Positions 6,469 through 7,704 of a stretch of DNA of 7,704 nucleotides are shown piece after piece (within the stretch, counting starts at the first letter, position 1; every line of letters starts with the position of its first letter). The notes below the pieces were generated by a model that saw only the letters and a program-made list of their open reading frames with translations, ran no database searches and had not been told where the DNA came from. Origin of the DNA: Clostridiales bacterium (GTDB lineage Bacteria > Bacillota > Clostridia > Peptostreptococcales > NVVX01); assembly GCA_021129785.1 (NCBI GenBank), contig JAJOKQ010000132.1, forward strand, positions 1 to 7,704. Direction: 5' to 3'. The translations under genes and the position numbers were made by a program.

Positions 6469-7545
6469 ATGAATAAAGTATTTAGAATACTAACAATAAA
6501 CCCAGGTTCTACATCAACAAAAATTGCAATTTATGATAACGAGAAAGCAGTATTTGAAGAGGTAATTAGACATTCCACGGAAGAAATATCTAAGTTTGAA
6601 AAACTTTTTGACGAATATGAGTTTAGAAAAGGTGTGATTTTAGAAACTTTAAGCGAAAAAGGTATCAATCTTACTAAGTTAGCAGCTGTTGTAGGAAGAG
6701 GTGGCTTACTAAAACCAATTTCTGGTGGAACATATAGTGTCAATGAAGCAATGATTGATGATTTAAAAGTAGGAGTCTTAGGAGAACATGCTTCAAATTT
6801 AGGTGGAGTACTAGCCTATGAAATAGCTTCGCAACTAAACATCCCATCCTTTATTGTTGACCCTGTAGTAGTTGATGAAATGGACGAAGTTGCAAGAATA
6901 TCAGGGATGCCTGAGATAGAAAGAATAAGTATTTTTCATGCATTAAATCAAAAAGCTGTGGCAAGAAGAGCTGCGAGAGATATGAAGAAAAAATATGACG
7001 AATTAAATTTGATTGTTGTTCACTTAGGTGGCGGAATTTCTGTTGGGGCTCATAAAGCAGGTAAGGTGATTGATGTAAACAATGCACTTGATGGGGAAGG
7101 ACCATTTTCACCGGAGAGAGCTGGTGGACTTCCATCAGGAGATCTTGCAAAATTATGTTTTTCAGGCAAATACACTCACGCGGAGATTAAGAAGAAAATT
7201 AAAGGTAGTGGTGGGTTGGTAGCTTACTTAGGAACAAACGATGCTAGAGAAGTTGTTAAAATGATGGACTTAGGAGATACAAAGGCAGGATTAATTTTTA
7301 GAGCAATGGCGTATCAAGTATCAAAAGAAATTGGAGCATGCGCAGCAGTGTTAAAAGGTGATATAGATGCAATTATTCTAACTGGTGGGATAGCATACAA
7401 TGAGCTTTTCACAGGCTGGGTAAAAGATAGTGTATCTTTTATTTCAGATGTGATTATATATCCTGGAGAAGATGAAATGATTGCGCTAGCTGAAGGTGGG
7501 TTAAGAGTATTGCGCGGAGAAGAAGAACCGAAAATATATAAGTAG
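6469..7545 (+). CDS. buk: Butyrate kinase, second copy, intact
   Basis: Transfers phosphate from butyryl-phosphate (or isobutyryl-/isovaleryl-phosphate) to ADP, giving ATP by substrate-level phosphorylation. The 358-residue product is full length for the family (about 355). ASKHA motifs run in order: INPGSTSTK (10-18), VGRGGLLKP (75-83), GEHASNLGG (105-113), VDEMDEVARISGMPEI (135-150), HLGGGISVG (185-193), GPFSPERAGGLPSG (211-224), YLGTNDAREV (253-262) and ILTGGIAYN (303-311). The start is ATG 6469, five bases after GGAGG at 6459-6463. It lies 59 bases after ptb with no terminator seen, so it is probably in the same sigma-54 transcript. As the only uninterrupted kinase here, it may carry the whole acyl-phosphate to ATP step. 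Branched-chain-fatty-acid kinase is an equally possible name. Confidence 0.94.
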   Translation: MNKVFRILTINPGSTSTKIAIYDNEKAVFEEVIRHSTEEISKFEKLFDEYEFRKGVILETLSEKGINLTKLAAVVGRGGLLKPISGGTYSVNEAMIDDLKVGVLGEHASNLGGVLAYEIASQLNIPSFIVDPVVVDEMDEVARISGMPEIERISIFHALNQKAVARRAARDMKKKYDELNLIVVHLGGGISVGAHKAGKVIDVNNALDGEGPFSPERAGGLPSGDLAKLCFSGKYTHAEIKKKIKGSGGLVAYLGTNDAREVVKMMDLGDTKAGLIFRAMAYQVSKEIGACAAVLKGDIDAIILTGGIAYNELFTGWVKDSVSFISDVIIYPGEDEMIALAEGGLRVLRGEEEPKIYK

Positions 7546-7553
7546 GTGAGCTT

Positions 7554-7704
7554 ATGAGTACAGATAAGAGAATTTGTATTGTTTCTGGTTACTATGGAAA
7601 CGGAAAAACAGAATTTGCTCTAAATTATGCTCTTTTTATGGCAAACAAAAATATTAAAATTGCTATTGCTGACTTGGATTTTGTAAATCCATATTTTAGA
7701 AGCA
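7554..7704 (+). CDS. P-loop nucleotide-binding protein (MinD/CobQ-like), 5' part, cut by the window end
   Basis: The first 50 residues are present. They hold a glycine-rich P-loop, SGYYGNGKTE (11-20), after a hydrophobic beta strand (ICIV), then a helix and a second strand ending in IADLDFVNPYF (38-48). The last piece resembles the Walker A-following 'DLD..NP' segment of deviant Walker ATPases of the MinD/ParA/CobQ group. The start is ATG 7554, with AGGTGA at 7544-7549 overlapping the buk2 stop; only eight bases separate the genes, so it is in the same operon. From recollection, such a P-loop gene lies between butyrate kinase and 2-oxoacid (2-ketoisovalerate) ferredoxin oxidoreductase subunits in several Clostridia. 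The specific role is unknown to me; assembly or activation of the oxidoreductase is a guess. Confidence 0.82.
   Translation, partial: MSTDKRICIVSGYYGNGKTEFALNYALFMANKNIKIAIADLDFVNPYFRS

Noticed and set aside
6851..7150. Minus-strand open frame of 99 codons inside buk2
   Set aside because: It is opposite the strongly conserved HLGGG and GPFSPERAGG region of an intact kinase and has no motif of its own.

Overview
The window looks like the chromosome of a low-GC, anaerobic Gram-positive bacterium of the class Clostridia. The sequence is AT-rich, most genes have strong AGGAGG-type ribosome binding sites, and all genes lie on one strand. It carries a cdaA-cdaR pair and a butyrate kinase/phosphotransbutyrylase cluster led by a sigma-54 activator. 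The genus cannot be fixed from sequence alone.

Layout. (1) 1-52 is the 3' part of a tRNA-Phe (anticodon GAA), followed by a terminator at 132-159. (2) 235-2311 holds cdaA (membrane diadenylate cyclase) and cdaR (its YbbR-domain partner), overlapping by 8 bases. The usual third gene, glmM, is not next. (3) 2344-4062 instead encodes a PAS-PAS-AAA+-Fis sigma-54 enhancer-binding protein, only 32 bases after cdaR. (4) 4063-4416 is a 354-base regulatory region. It holds two 14-base palindrome-like sites 34 bases apart (probable activator sites), a textbook -24/-12 sigma-54 promoter at 4211-4226, and a leader of about 180 bases with a 12-base tandem repeat. (5) 4417-7545 encodes buk1 - ptb - buk2. 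The first kinase gene is interrupted by two opposite frameshifts; ptb and buk2 are intact. (6) 7554 to the window end is the start of a P-loop ATPase-like gene.

How it works together (inference). The PAS domains sense a metabolite or redox state. The AAA+ protein binds the two upstream sites and drives sigma-54 RNA polymerase at 4211-4226. The operon then makes Ptb, which converts acyl-CoA to acyl-phosphate, and Buk, which transfers the phosphate to ADP, giving ATP and a short-chain fatty acid. Butyrate is the default substrate. The P-loop gene suggests, from recollection of similar clostridial clusters, that the acyl-CoA may be isobutyryl- or isovaleryl-CoA from branched-chain amino acid fermentation through a 2-oxoacid ferredoxin oxidoreductase beyond the window.

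No insertion sequence, CRISPR array or phage gene was seen. Every gene belongs to a known family. The points of most interest are the doubly frameshifted kinase gene, the well-preserved sigma-54 control region, and the placing of the activator gene behind the c-di-AMP synthesis pair.
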